A stretch of DNA of 36,299 nt from a virus: IMG/VR virus record IMGVR_UViG_3300042562_001032, positions 1-36,299 of that record, one strand, 5' to 3'. The notes under the pieces are model-generated. The model saw only the letters and a list, made by a program, of their open reading frames with translations, was not told the origin of the DNA and searched no databases. Positions 13,740 to 21,653 of this stretch are shown here, piece after piece. The position numbers were made by a program, and so were the translations under genes. The number at the start of each line of letters is the position of its first letter. Position 1 is the first letter of the stretch.

Positions 13740-15148
13740 AAGATTCCGCCTCCGGTTTTAGGTGTTGCAAGTGTGGCTTTATTGGTGACCGGTGCTGCTC
13801 CGGTGTCCTTTGGTGCGGTGTTGGTTGCAATTTGTTGCAGCACGCCCAATTGTTTATCAGGCTTTTGAGCGAACACGCCAGACAGGAGCGAATTGAAAGC
13901 GGAGGAACTGGCTTTCATGCTGGTGGCGGCGGGTGCGTTCATGCCGAGGGCACCGGCACCGCTCAAAGACGGTGTGGAGGCGGTGAACTTATCCTTCAGG
14001 TCGCCCACCTGAGCGTCGAACGATGCCTTCGATGCTGCGATGCGTTCTGACGCAGCTGCGTTTTCATCGTAAATCGCTTGCTTGGCACCGCCCATGTCCT
14101 GTTTGGCGACCAGACCGAGACTTAACTTGTTTGCAACGGTGGTGAGCGTCTCCCAGATGGTCAGTAGGGCAAGTGCGATGCTGTTGGTGATCAGTGTCCA
14201 CGTGTCGGCAGGATTAGCCAAAAACGCGGCCACTTGTGCGGCGTAACCTGACACGGTGGTGAGAGCGTTGGTCAGTGCGTTGACGATCGGTCCGATGAGT
14301 GCATCAGCGGCAAGAGCGATGTACGAAAACGCGGTGTAGATGTTTTCGCCCAGCTTTTTGAACGCACCACCTTCAGCCACCTTCATAATCGTGTCCATGA
14401 ATCGGCCACGGAAATACTGAAACGCTTGCCCCACAATCAATAAATCCTGACCCACCCGAGTCGATGCGGCGGTGGTCTTGGTGTCGGATGCCCGCCCAAG
14501 GTTGGCGAAACCGTATTTGGTCCGTTCAAAATCGCCTTCAGATCGCTTGGTTTTGGCCATAAATTTACTGATCACATATTCTGAACGGGTTTTCCCGCTG
14601 GCTTGCTGGTCCTCTGCGCTCGCGTCCACACCGTACTTGCGAAGGATCTGGAATTCTCCGGCCATCGCGGACGCCAGATTTTCACGGATCATCTTCGGGT
14701 CGGCATTGTCCTGGGATGCTAGATCACCCACCCTGACTTCGAGTTGCTCGGCAAGGTTTTGGGCCATCTGCTTACCGACGCCCTGATTTGTCAGTTGGTT
14801 GACACTTGCGAGATAGCTTTCAAGGATTTCGGCCTGTGATCCAAGCCCCTTTGATTCCAAAGCGGCCGAAAACTTCTTGGCTTGATCGGCAGAATTACCC
14901 AACAGAACGTCTGTTTTGGAGAGCGTTTCATTGAGTGTGCTGGCGTTGCTGATGCTGTCGCCGATGCCGTTGGCGACCATCGAAAACGCACCGCCGATAC
15001 CTTTGGCGAGGATGGTCCCAAGTGCGACCGATCCGACCTGTTTGGCGAATCCACCGATCGCGGAAAACGCCTTCGATAGCCCCGATGTCAGGCCGGAAAG
15101 GTTGGTCCCGATCCGGACATAGAGTTGAGAGACTTCATTACCCGCCAT
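13736..15148 (-). CDS. Tape measure protein
   Basis: 470 aa. The start MAGNEVSQLYVRIGTNLSGL is typical of tape measures that open with a phage-related minor tail domain. Long helices with Ala, Gly, Lys and Gln dominate, and a hydrophobic segment occurs at about 270-330 (IALAADALIGPIVNALTNAL, ITNSIALALLTIWETL). It follows the frameshifting chaperone gene, the diagnostic order in siphophages. It sets tail length; at roughly 1.5 angstrom per residue the tail should be short, near 70 nm. The ATG overlaps the end of the chaperone extension. Confidence 0.88.
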   Translation of the reverse strand: MAGNEVSQLYVRIGTNLSGLTSGLSKAFSAIGGFAKQVGSVALGTILAKGIGGAFSMVANGIGDSISNASTLNETLSKTDVLLGNSADQAKKFSAALESKGLGSQAEILESYLASVNQLTNQGVGKQMAQNLAEQLEVRVGDLASQDNADPKMIRENLASAMAGEFQILRKYGVDASAEDQQASGKTRSEYVISKFMAKTKRSEGDFERTKYGFANLGRASDTKTTAASTRVGQDLLIVGQAFQYFRGRFMDTIMKVAEGGAFKKLGENIYTAFSYIALAADALIGPIVNALTNALTTVSGYAAQVAAFLANPADTWTLITNSIALALLTIWETLTTVANKLSLGLVAKQDMGGAKQAIYDENAAASERIAASKASFDAQVGDLKDKFTASTPSLSGAGALGMNAPAATSMKASSSAFNSLLSGVFAQKPDKQLGVLQQIATNTAPKDTGAAPVTNKATLATPKTGGGIL

Positions 15149-15796
15149 GATGGTAGATCCTTTCCAGCGAACGGGTGATAGACATGAGCGTGTCAGGTTG
15201 CAACAGGCCCGGTGGGTCCGAATCTTCGGTGACCAGGGCGATGGCTTGCAAAGGTGTCAGTTCCAACACGTCCCGATAAGACAGATGGCATTCAATCACG
15301 ATGTGGCGAATCAGTTTGTGCCAGTTGACCGGGTCGCCTGATCCGCCGGAGTCGGGTTTGGATCACCCGGTCTCTTGCCGGTCCAAGCGTAGGTCGCAAG
15401 ATCAGCGAACCGCATCGGGTCCATCACGTCCACGATGGCCGCGGCTTGTGCTGACGAGGTGTCCGGCTGAAACTTCCGCAACATCTCCGCAACCACGGCC
15501 ACCTGCAGATCAATCGAGCGGAGGATTAGCGCCACGCCGTCTTCGGAGTCGATTGCGGGTGGAAAGTAGGCTCGCTGGCGAATCGCAACCTTGAAGATCT
15601 CAGCGACCACGGCTGGAGCTTGACCACGGCTGGCGATGTTGGCCAGATCCATCGGATCGTCGGCCACTTTCCGCACCGTGGCTTGGATCCGTGACCGGCC
15701 ACCAATTGTGAGCGGGGACAATTTAAAAATTGCCCCGCTGGATTCGACTTCAATGAAGTCATCACCAAGTTCGTTTAAATGAAATACGGCTGGCAT
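15138..15796 (-). CDS. Tail assembly chaperone long form, 219 aa, made by -1 frameshift
   Basis: A frameshift at the slippery heptamer at 15353-15359 would join residues 1-148 of the short chaperone to 71 residues in the -1 frame, starting DSGGSGDPVNWHKLIRHIV and ending YHHGG at a TAA (15138-15140) overlapping the tape-measure start. An in-frame stop just upstream in the -1 frame (GGG TGA TCC) limits the shift to a short window containing the heptamer. This is the G/GT arrangement known from lambda and most long-tailed phages. The extension binds the tape measure in the lambda model. Confidence 0.85.
15311..15796 (-). CDS. Tail assembly chaperone short form (gpG-like), 161 aa
   Basis: MPAVFHLNELGDDFIEVESS followed by helical sequence. 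Its place between tail tube and tape measure and its 3' slippery sequence identify it as the G-like chaperone even without sequence similarity I can name. The zero-frame product ends STGTN at 15311. It should coat the tape measure and recruit tail-tube subunits during assembly and is absent from virions in known systems. Confidence 0.82.
   Translation of the reverse strand: MPAVFHLNELGDDFIEVESSGAIFKLSPLTIGGRSRIQATVRKVADDPMDLANIASRGQAPAVVAEIFKVAIRQRAYFPPAIDSEDGVALILRSIDLQVAVVAEMLRKFQPDTSSAQAAAIVDVMDPMRFADLATYAWTGKRPGDPNPTPADQATRSTGTN
15353..15359 (-). promoter_or_regulatory. Canonical -1 frameshift heptamer A AAC CCG
   Basis: In the zero frame the mRNA reads CCA AAC CCG ACT. AAC to AAA and CCG to CCC re-pairing fits the X XXY YYZ rule exactly. 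The -1 frame then stays open to the tape-measure start. Confidence 0.82.
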
Positions 15797-15805
15797 GATC
15801 AGTCC

Positions 15806-16252
15806 TTAATTGGCGACGAGTGTGCAATTTTCGGTGGTCAAATCGCCGTGATTTTGGAGGCTGAAATCCATATTCAGGATGTCGTTCGGATCGAGCGAAG
15901 TGGCGTACTTGGTGATCATGAACGTGCCGATAATCGACAGACTTCCAGATGTAACATTGGCAGTCAGGAAATCGCCCCGCTTGAATGTCCATGTGGTGCC
16001 GTTTGAAAACGGTGCCGTCAGGTTGGATTGACTGACATAGCAGGAGAGTTCCATTGTGGTTTTGGAGTTGCCATAAGCCACCAGCGTACCGTTCTGGTTT
16101 GTGGGTGCCTCTGCGACTTCGATTTCGCCGTCGATGGAGCCGGACTTGATTACCAGTGGGACGTTGCCAGTGCTATTGGCGACAAGGTTCTGCGTGATTG
16201 GCGAGATGATCACGGTTCCATTCCGAAATGTCTGCGGATTGCCTTTTGGCAT
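15806..16252 (-). CDS. Putative major tail (tube) protein, 148 aa
   Basis: MPKGNPQTFRNGTVIISP followed by regular beta strands, rich in Thr, Asn, Ser and Val. Size and position (after tail completion genes, before the chaperones) are those of siphophage tail-tube proteins. I see no clear family motif. Confidence 0.7.
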   Translation of the reverse strand: MPKGNPQTFRNGTVIISPITQNLVANSTGNVPLVIKSGSIDGEIEVAEAPTNQNGTLVAYGNSKTTMELSCYVSQSNLTAPFSNGTTWTFKRGDFLTANVTSGSLSIIGTFMITKYATSLDPNDILNMDFSLQNHGDLTTENCTLVAN

Positions 16253-16272
16253 GGCTTAAAGCCCTTTCAGAA

Positions 16273-16647
16273 TCAGGAGGGGGTAACGAGGAAGTCGATA
16301 CTGAATTCAAACGCCCAGATATTGATTTGGCCCGTTGCAAATGGAGTTGCAAACTGTTCTGGCTCGCTCGTGATATTAATCAGGCCGGGGCAGGTGAAAC
16401 CGGTCATCATGGTGATGGCTGCGAAACCGTTGGTGTAGGCTGAAACAGCGTCGATATCGAGTATCGAAAACTTGTATTTGTACGTGTCCATGTAAAATGG
16501 AGCGTTTGCATAATCGCGTGCGAACCCAGCTGGTGTGACCACGGCCACCGGTGGGGTGTCCGTGTCGGGTGCATATTCCAGCCACAAATTAGGGAGCGAG
16601 CCTTTGTTGGCGGTCCAGTAGGTCTGGATCAACTGTGGGAGGTTCAC
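16273..16647 (-). CDS. Putative tail terminator protein, 124 aa
   Basis: MNLPQLIQTYWTANKGSLP then a mixed alpha/beta sequence. Gene order (head closure, tail completion, terminator, tube) and size match lambda gpU-like terminators, which cap the growing tail. The start overlaps the upstream stop (ATGA). Assignment rests mainly on position. Confidence 0.6.
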   Translation of the reverse strand: MNLPQLIQTYWTANKGSLPNLWLEYAPDTDTPPVAVVTPAGFARDYANAPFYMDTYKYKFSILDIDAVSAYTNGFAAITMMTGFTCPGLINITSEPEQFATPFATGQINIWAFEFSIDFLVTPS

Positions 16648-17012
16648 GCGGGCACCGCCAGACTAGGCTTGCGGCGGATAACTTCCACTTCGGTGTGGTG
16701 ATTAGCGAGCGATGGCAACCGGACTGAGTCCACCTGGGCGGTGAAATCTAGCCCCGTGTCAGACTGGATCCGCAGCCAAAAGTTTTGTTCAATCGGTTGT
16801 ATTTGGACGCCTGGCAGATAGACCGTGTATCGGCCTAGGGTCTGCTCGAAATTGCCCTTTTGGACATATCTGAATGTGGACTTCTGATCGACCCGACATC
16901 GACATGCAATCACCTTGACGAGGGCTTGTGTGGGCTGCCCCATCGCTCCCTTGGTGTTGGTCTCTTTATAGATCGTTGCGGTTGCATTTAGCAGGTTGGC
17001 AGGAAGACTCAT
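16644..17012 (-). CDS. Putative head-tail joining (head closure/stopper) protein, 122 aa
   Basis: MSLPANLLNATATIYKET, then beta strands such as CRCRVDQKSTFRYVQKG and FWLRIQSDTG. The N-terminal TATIYK pattern and 110-125 aa size resemble phage head-tail joining proteins of the SPP1 gp16 / HK97 gp7 type. Four-base overlaps tie it to both neighbours. Confidence 0.62.
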   Translation of the reverse strand: MSLPANLLNATATIYKETNTKGAMGQPTQALVKVIACRCRVDQKSTFRYVQKGNFEQTLGRYTVYLPGVQIQPIEQNFWLRIQSDTGLDFTAQVDSVRLPSLANHHTEVEVIRRKPSLAVPA

Positions 17013-17413
17013 TTTGTGCCTGCTTTCTTGAGTGCGTCGCGGATTTTCTGTTGCATGATCGGTAACGCCCTTTGGAACGCGGGTCCAAGGAACGGGCGTG
17101 CGGGCAAGCCTGACTCTGGATCGCCAAACTCGTGAACGCGACCGTATTTCATCATGTCCCGTGGCCCGACTTTGGACGATAAGCCGTCAGGTGCAATTTC
17201 AAACCCGATTGAATTTCTCAGGTATCCGGTTTGCTTGTGCGGTGGCGTGCCTGGTGCTGATGGTTCGCCGGGGAATGATCCTGCCACCGACAATATTTCT
17301 TTTGTGAACTCGTCCATTTTGAATGTGCAACGCTGGATAGCCTTGACCATCGCAACATGGACGTTGCGAGAATATTTATTACCACGCCATTTGACAGTGA
17401 TATTTGTGGCCAT
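17009..17413 (-). CDS. HK97 gp10-like tail completion protein, 134 aa
   Basis: The sequence HKQTGYLRNSI, then VGPRDMMKYGRVHEFG and ARPFLGPAFQRALPIMQQKI matches the HK97 gp10 family core (Y...HEFG followed by ARPF[LM]). These proteins join head and tail. Overlaps the next gene by four bases. Confidence 0.82.
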   Translation of the reverse strand: MATNITVKWRGNKYSRNVHVAMVKAIQRCTFKMDEFTKEILSVAGSFPGEPSAPGTPPHKQTGYLRNSIGFEIAPDGLSSKVGPRDMMKYGRVHEFGDPESGLPARPFLGPAFQRALPIMQQKIRDALKKAGTK

Positions 17414-17417
17414 TTTT

Positions 17418-17972
17418 TTAACCCGCCGCCATGATGCGATAAGGCTGAATCAGCGTCGAAAGGAAGGGCGGTAACCCCTTCATAAACGCCGTGTTGAGCA
17501 CATAGCTATAGTCGCCAATGGACTCGCTGGAAGCGACCGATGATTTCGATTGCATATCCAACATCCAGCACATAAACGCACCTATGAGCATGTCCTGCAC
17601 CGTCTGGTCAAGCCCATCGCTGGTGTATGTGACCACAATATTTGATATGCCCGGTGTCCAGCCTGAAAGCTGATTCTGGAATCCTTGATATTGTCGCGAT
17701 AACCGACCATCGGAATCGAATTTCAATCCGGCGATGTCAGCGGAATTGCCGCTGATTACGACTGATATCAATGCGGTGACGGGCGAACAATTGAGCCACA
17801 AGATTGTCTGATTTTCACCCTTGAACGATTGTATTTTGGTTCCGGCGGAAATCTCGCGGCCAAGTGATTGCACCAAGAACGATTCGGCGGCCATTGCAAG
17901 AGCCTGCATAGGCCCCGGCGCAAGAGCGGCGAGTTGTGGATACAGGTTGGTGACCGATGGCGAGATTGGCAC
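17418..17972 (-). CDS. Putative head-tail connector (adaptor) protein
   Basis: The open frame extends to 18005, but those first codons lie inside a 10-bp hairpin. A GTG at 17972 (VPISPSVTNLYPQLAALAPG) with AAGAG upstream is a reasonable start, giving 184 aa. Its place after the capsid gene and its helical C-terminal half (LDQTVQDMLIGAFMCWML) fit HK97 gp6-like connectors. The exact start is uncertain. Confidence 0.6.
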   Translation of the reverse strand: MPISPSVTNLYPQLAALAPGPMQALAMAAESFLVQSLGREISAGTKIQSFKGENQTILWLNCSPVTALISVVISGNSADIAGLKFDSDGRLSRQYQGFQNQLSGWTPGISNIVVTYTSDGLDQTVQDMLIGAFMCWMLDMQSKSSVASSESIGDYSYVLNTAFMKGLPPFLSTLIQPYRIMAAG

Positions 17973-17994
17973 GGTGATATCTCTTGAAATAGAT

Positions 17995-18025
17995 CCCGCC
18001 TGCACGGGGAAGACATGCAGGCGGG
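17995..18025 (-). terminator. Strong hairpin just after the capsid gene
   Basis: CCCGCCTGCA and TGCAGGCGGG form a perfect 10-bp G/C-rich stem around an 11-base loop, about 30 bases after the capsid stop. No T run follows. It probably protects the capsid mRNA 3' end or attenuates downstream transcription, which would raise capsid relative to connector levels. Confidence 0.6.
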
Positions 18026-18057
18026 ACGGGGCGGCGGAGAACTAAGCAACTAATAAA

Positions 18058-19530
18058 TCAGATGCCCTTGAGGGCACGGATTGCGTTGGGCATGACAACA
18101 CGACCACCACGACGAGCGCGAAGAACGAATTCGTACGCGCCGTTTTTGTAGGCTGGCTGGTCGTTAACTTTGATGGTCGGGCTAACCCGATCCAGCATGT
18201 AATAGGCGGATTTGAAATCGCCGAAGTAGATAAAGTTGGTTGCAGCGGCGTTTGATGGGACGTTTTCGCTGATGATGATCGGGCGACCCAGAAGCGACCC
18301 ATTCAGCCAGGTTGATCCACCGCCAGGCGTGTCGCCGATGAAACCGTAGTTCGGCATGAACAAAGGTCGTTGCGAGCCATCGACCAGTGCAGCAAGCGAG
18401 GCAAGCGTGGCAGATGACATCAACCACGATCCGGCGGCCCGGAACTGCTGAGGACATCCATAAAACACATTGATCAGATCCACATACTTGACCACGGCGG
18501 TTGTCGTGGCTGCGATCTGGATCGCTGTCTGAATACCGGACTCTTGAAGACCCCACGGCTGGCTGGAACCGGTGCCGGTGACCAGCTTTTTATCTGTTTC
18601 CCACGACAAACTCTTTTGGAAGATATCGGGGATCAGCGTCGAAAGACCGTAGGCGTTGTCTTCGAGTAAAGAAATCGAAAACGTGCCGTAGGCCCAGACT
18701 TCGTTGACATTAATCGTCACATTTTCAATCGCGAGATTGGCCGATTGATCGGTCGGGCTGGAAGGCGTTTCAGTGCCCCACTCAACGGTGACAGGCGAGG
18801 CCACCTGAAATGGCACGAGCGTTGAGCCGCCAGCGGTGGTGGTCGATTTTACGCGTGGAAAACGCGTTTCGTAGGCGGTGGTCGGGATCGTGCGGACCGC
18901 GTCTTGCAACATCCCTGCCGTGGGCGGGTTCATAATCAGTTCCGACCACTGGATCGGGACCAATGCACCACCGATACCGGCGTTGCCGATCGTACCCTGT
19001 TCCGTGAAGGCTTTTCGGAGGATTTCACCGGAGCCGAAAACATCACGTCCACCGGACCGCATGTACTTCAGGACTTCGCGTTTGTAAGCCGGTGTACAAG
19101 CCTTTTCGATGGTGTCAATCGAGTAACCATCGGCAAGATAAGCCTCAATCGTTGCGCCTTTTGGCTCGATTTCGGGCTGGTAAGCCTTGTTTGCAAGATT
19201 CACTTTGTACCCACCAGCGACCATGCCAGGCTGCGCCGTGTAGCCAGCTGGAGTGCCCTTGACATCGTAGGCCGATGCGGGTCGATTGGTGGCAGGAACT
19301 TGTGTCTCCCATGCGTTATGGGCGGTGACGCTGGCTTGCAACTGGGTGCGGGAGGCGTCGATGTCCTGTGACTTGGTGATAGCGGCACGGTTCGCAACTA
19401 GTCGCGACTGTACCGATGTCATTTCAGCCGCTTCTTCGGCGGTGTAATTGGTTTTGGCGAGGAGTTCCGAAGCACGTGCCGAGAGGCTGGTGGCTTCGGA
19501 TTGTAGTGCAGCGATCTCGGAATTAAGCAT
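18058..19530 (-). CDS. Major capsid protein, HK97 fold
   Basis: 490 aa. Residues 1-75 (MLNSEIAALQSEATSLSARA and onward) are a coiled-coil delta/scaffold domain normally cut off by the prohead protease. The rest follows the HK97 pattern: GGALVPIQWSELIM, EWGTETPSSPTDQ, the E-loop and P-domain helix, GRPIIISENVPS and FIYFGDFKSAYYMLDR near the C-terminus. It assembles the icosahedral shell. Unusually, its protease (26123-26953) is 6.6 kb away rather than next door. Hairpins lie just before and after the gene. Confidence 0.93.
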   Translation of the reverse strand: MLNSEIAALQSEATSLSARASELLAKTNYTAEEAAEMTSVQSRLVANRAAITKSQDIDASRTQLQASVTAHNAWETQVPATNRPASAYDVKGTPAGYTAQPGMVAGGYKVNLANKAYQPEIEPKGATIEAYLADGYSIDTIEKACTPAYKREVLKYMRSGGRDVFGSGEILRKAFTEQGTIGNAGIGGALVPIQWSELIMNPPTAGMLQDAVRTIPTTAYETRFPRVKSTTTAGGSTLVPFQVASPVTVEWGTETPSSPTDQSANLAIENVTINVNEVWAYGTFSISLLEDNAYGLSTLIPDIFQKSLSWETDKKLVTGTGSSQPWGLQESGIQTAIQIAATTTAVVKYVDLINVFYGCPQQFRAAGSWLMSSATLASLAALVDGSQRPLFMPNYGFIGDTPGGGSTWLNGSLLGRPIIISENVPSNAAATNFIYFGDFKSAYYMLDRVSPTIKVNDQPAYKNGAYEFVLRARRGGRVVMPNAIRALKGI

Positions 19531-19563
19531 GGTCGGTATACCTTTTCGCCGGGCTAAGTTAAG

Positions 19564-19591
19564 TCTGCGGCCTGCCCGTAAGAGCCGCAGA
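19564..19591 (-). promoter_or_regulatory. Leader hairpin upstream of the capsid gene
   Basis: TCTGCGGC pairs with GCCGCAGA around a 12-base loop in the 93-base gap before the capsid start. No T run follows, so it is more likely a 5' mRNA stabiliser or processing signal than a terminator. Confidence 0.5.
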
Positions 19592-19606
19592 TAATCATGT
19601 AACTAC

Positions 19607-19634
19607 ATTATCACTTAATCTGGTCACAACGCAA
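19607..19634 (-). promoter_or_regulatory. Candidate internal promoter for the capsid gene
   Basis: On the minus strand TTGCGT (19629-19634) and GATAAT (19607-19612) are 16 bases apart. The -10 is good, the -35 mediocre. A separate start here would boost capsid mRNA. Confidence 0.35.
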
Positions 19635-20421
19635 GTGCAGGTGCCGTGTCAGGCGTGATCGTTGCAATAGCAGAGACACTGTAGGCATCAAAGCCCCAGC
19701 CTTCGATGTTTTTTTCGCATAGCCACGCACGTCCATTCTGACCCCATCGCGTGCCCCAACTATTCTGCCACCGGATCAACCATTGCCCATCGCTGGCCCG
19801 CTTCATCCCTAGTCCGCCCATCACAGCGTGATTGTGCGAGCCTGAGCGGTTCGATGGGCAACCGTTCGCGTCGAGTGCGTTGAAACCGGAATTGACTGGA
19901 ACGCTGAAATTGAACGGTCGCCTGAGTTGAGTTGCAATACACAGATCCTGCCAAGTCAAAAGCGTGGTACCGATTTCAATCTTGAACCGTTTGCAATCGT
20001 TGCGTGCCTGTTGCTTGACTGACGATGGGTTGATCGTGCCGAATGGAACCAGTGAATTCTCGCAAGTGCCTGACCTTTCAAGTAGTTGGAGTGCCTCTGC
20101 AATGCTTGATCCGGTATCCCAACCACGGCACAGGTCGGCATAAATCAGCCAGGGTGATAGGTCGATATGAGGTTGACCGGCAATCCAGCGAGCCACTTCC
20201 AGCGATGTGGCTGCGGCGTGACCGTTGCACGCGCCAAACTGGCCTTGATCTTTGATCTTGATTGGGAAGTTTGGTGATGTAGTCAGGTCGAATTCCACCC
20301 ATTCGCTTGGCAGGATGGCCGGGAGTGGCTGCGAGCCGAGTTTGAGACTGATCGACGGTGGGCGGTTGCCCATGCCCCGCCAATCGTTCCCGAAACACGG
20401 GAATAGTTCGGGGACGCTCAT
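19624..20421 (-). CDS. Papain-like (C1A) cysteine peptidase
   Basis: 265 aa from MSVPELFPCF at 20421, chosen because GGAGG lies 7 bases upstream and the ATG overlaps the previous stop. IKDQGQFGACNGHAAA places oxyanion Gln59 six residues before nucleophile Cys65 exactly as in papain; NHAVMGGLG gives His198, and RWQNSWGTRWG gives Asn220. No signal peptide or long propeptide is visible. The gene follows a secreted thioredoxin-like protein and precedes the capsid. No recognisable endolysin is present, so it may act in host-envelope breakdown or entry; capsid processing is less likely since an HK97 protease exists. Confidence 0.85.
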   Translation of the reverse strand: MSVPELFPCFGNDWRGMGNRPPSISLKLGSQPLPAILPSEWVEFDLTTSPNFPIKIKDQGQFGACNGHAAATSLEVARWIAGQPHIDLSPWLIYADLCRGWDTGSSIAEALQLLERSGTCENSLVPFGTINPSSVKQQARNDCKRFKIEIGTTLLTWQDLCIATQLRRPFNFSVPVNSGFNALDANGCPSNRSGSHNHAVMGGLGMKRASDGQWLIRWQNSWGTRWGQNGRAWLCEKNIEGWGFDAYSVSAIATITPDTAPALAL

Positions 20422-20930
20422 TTGATCGCCTCCAGTATCGCCATGATATCGGCAAGATTGGCGGGTCGAATCGTCTTGACCAGTTTGCCGTTTGCGTCCT
20501 GCAATATCACGCAAGGCGTGCCGGTGGATTGTAGCGACGCACGAAATCCAAGCGTGTCAACGTCCGATTCGGTGGAGAGATAGGATCGGTAGTTTATCGC
20601 CTTGCGTTCGACTTCTGTTCTGAGAGCGGAATCGGTCCGCCATGCCGCTTGATCGGGGTTGTCTGTGTCAACGATCACACTCAGCCACTTGACGCCCGTG
20701 AGCGTGTCAGGGATCGGTATCGGGATCGGTCGTGGTTGTGGTCGCGGCTCGTCACCGGATCGCAGAATCAACACTGACCCGGACTGTTTGCCGACTAGAA
20801 ACGTGTTGCCGCCATCGACAAAGATCCATGACGACTCGGACATGGCGGGAAGGCTTGTCGCCTGCCCCGTGTCTGCCATGACTGGCATGGCGGATAGCGA
20901 TATCAGCAGCGAGATGAACGGTTTGAGCAT
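20418..20930 (-). CDS. Secreted protein with thioredoxin-like C-terminus, 170 aa
   Basis: MLKPFISLLISLSAMPVMADTG is a clear signal peptide, probably cut after VMA. A Pro/Arg spacer (PRPQPRPIPIPIP) follows. The C-terminal stretch TGTPCVILQDANGKLVKTIR resembles the cis-Pro strand and following beta strand of thioredoxin folds, but no CxxC pair is seen, so redox activity is doubtful. AGGA precedes the ATG at 20930; the longer frame adds only six codons. It is coupled to the papain-like peptidase and may be exported to the periplasm at lysis. Confidence 0.6.
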   Translation of the reverse strand: MLKPFISLLISLSAMPVMADTGQATSLPAMSESSWIFVDGGNTFLVGKQSGSVLILRSGDEPRPQPRPIPIPIPDTLTGVKWLSVIVDTDNPDQAAWRTDSALRTEVERKAINYRSYLSTESDVDTLGFRASLQSTGTPCVILQDANGKLVKTIRPANLADIMAILEAIK

Positions 20931-20958
20931 GATTCCTGCCAATATCAAGAGGGTTAGT

Positions 20959-21117
20959 TTATAGACCCAACCGACTTTTTAAGGCGGTCAATAACTCAAG
21001 GTGAGCCGCCTTTCTGATTTGAGCCTTTTCGTCTTCGGACCGCATAGCGGCTTCTGCGAGTTTAGCGTTCGCGGCTGAAACCACTTGATCTATTGCTGCG
21101 AGGATTTCAGGGTCCAT
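20959..21117 (-). CDS. Small helical protein, 52 aa
   Basis: MDPEILAAIDQVVSAANAKL followed by AEAAMRSEDEKAQIRKAA and ending SRLGL. AAGGGGG lies at good spacing upstream and the gene sits two bases beyond its neighbour. An amphipathic, Ala-rich helix throughout. No family recognised. Confidence 0.55.
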   Translation of the reverse strand: MDPEILAAIDQVVSAANAKLAEAAMRSEDEKAQIRKAAHLELLTALKSRLGL

Positions 21118-21119
21118 TT

Positions 21120-21371
21120 TTATTCCCCCTTGTAAACGGCGTGCATTTGTGACTTCTGCCCGTCAATCAATTCTCCGAGATCATCTGTGGAGATCGTGCC
21201 TGGCTCGCCAGAATCGAGCGTGTCAGCTATCTGGCGCAGCAGTGCTGGTAACACTGACTGGATCAATGGCACGGCTATCAGCTTGATGATCGGCCAAAGG
21301 AGAACGAATGGGATCACGGGGAACCCCATTTTATTTCGCTCATCGGTTGATGTGGTTGGTGTCATTTGCAT
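21120..21371 (-). CDS. Membrane protein, up to 83 aa
   Basis: One hydrophobic stretch (PVIPFVLLWPIIKLIAVPLI) followed by an acidic soluble tail. The start may be 21371, or 21365 where ATGA overlaps the previous stop, or 21329. Part of a run of small membrane genes that probably forms the lysis cassette. Confidence 0.55.
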   Translation of the reverse strand: MQMTPTTSTDERNKMGFPVIPFVLLWPIIKLIAVPLIQSVLPALLRQIADTLDSGEPGTISTDDLGELIDGQKSQMHAVYKGE

Positions 21372-21586
21372 TTCCCGCCGCAGCAGGTTGTGATGGGGCG
21401 GTATCGCCAGTGTTTTGGCATCTGCCAGTCATAAGTCTTTTTTGTCGTGTCGTAATAAGCCAGCCAAAGCGGTCGGCAGTTTACAACAGTCACGGTGGTG
21501 GCAACTACCGAGGAATCCTTAGTAGTTGGTGGACACTGACCGTTCTGGCACGCTTGAGCGGTCACGAAAAAGAGTTCTGCGAGCAT
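21362..21586 (-). CDS. Small Cys-rich exported protein, 74 aa
   Basis: MLAELFFVTAQACQNGQC has a short hydrophobic start and an AQA-C junction that could be a signal cleavage site; it is not a standard lipobox. The tail ends with TTCCGGKCK, giving two pairs of Cys. It could be a spanin-like or other envelope protein. No family recognised. Confidence 0.5.
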   Translation of the reverse strand: MLAELFFVTAQACQNGQCPPTTKDSSVVATTVTVVNCRPLWLAYYDTTKKTYDWQMPKHWRYRPITTCCGGKCK

Positions 21587-21617
21587 GGTGTGAACCTTGA
21601 TTTAAAGGGATAATGAG

Positions 21618-21647
21618 GATGTTCCCGAAACAGATTTCGGGAACATC
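21618..21647 (-). terminator. Perfect 13-bp intercistronic hairpin
   Basis: GATGTTCCCGAAA pairs with TTTCGGGAACATC around a CAGA loop, directly after the 109-aa membrane gene. The following sequence CTCATTATCCC lacks a T run, so it may be an mRNA stabiliser or attenuator dividing the cassette. Confidence 0.6.
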
Positions 21648-21653
21648 ACGAAG

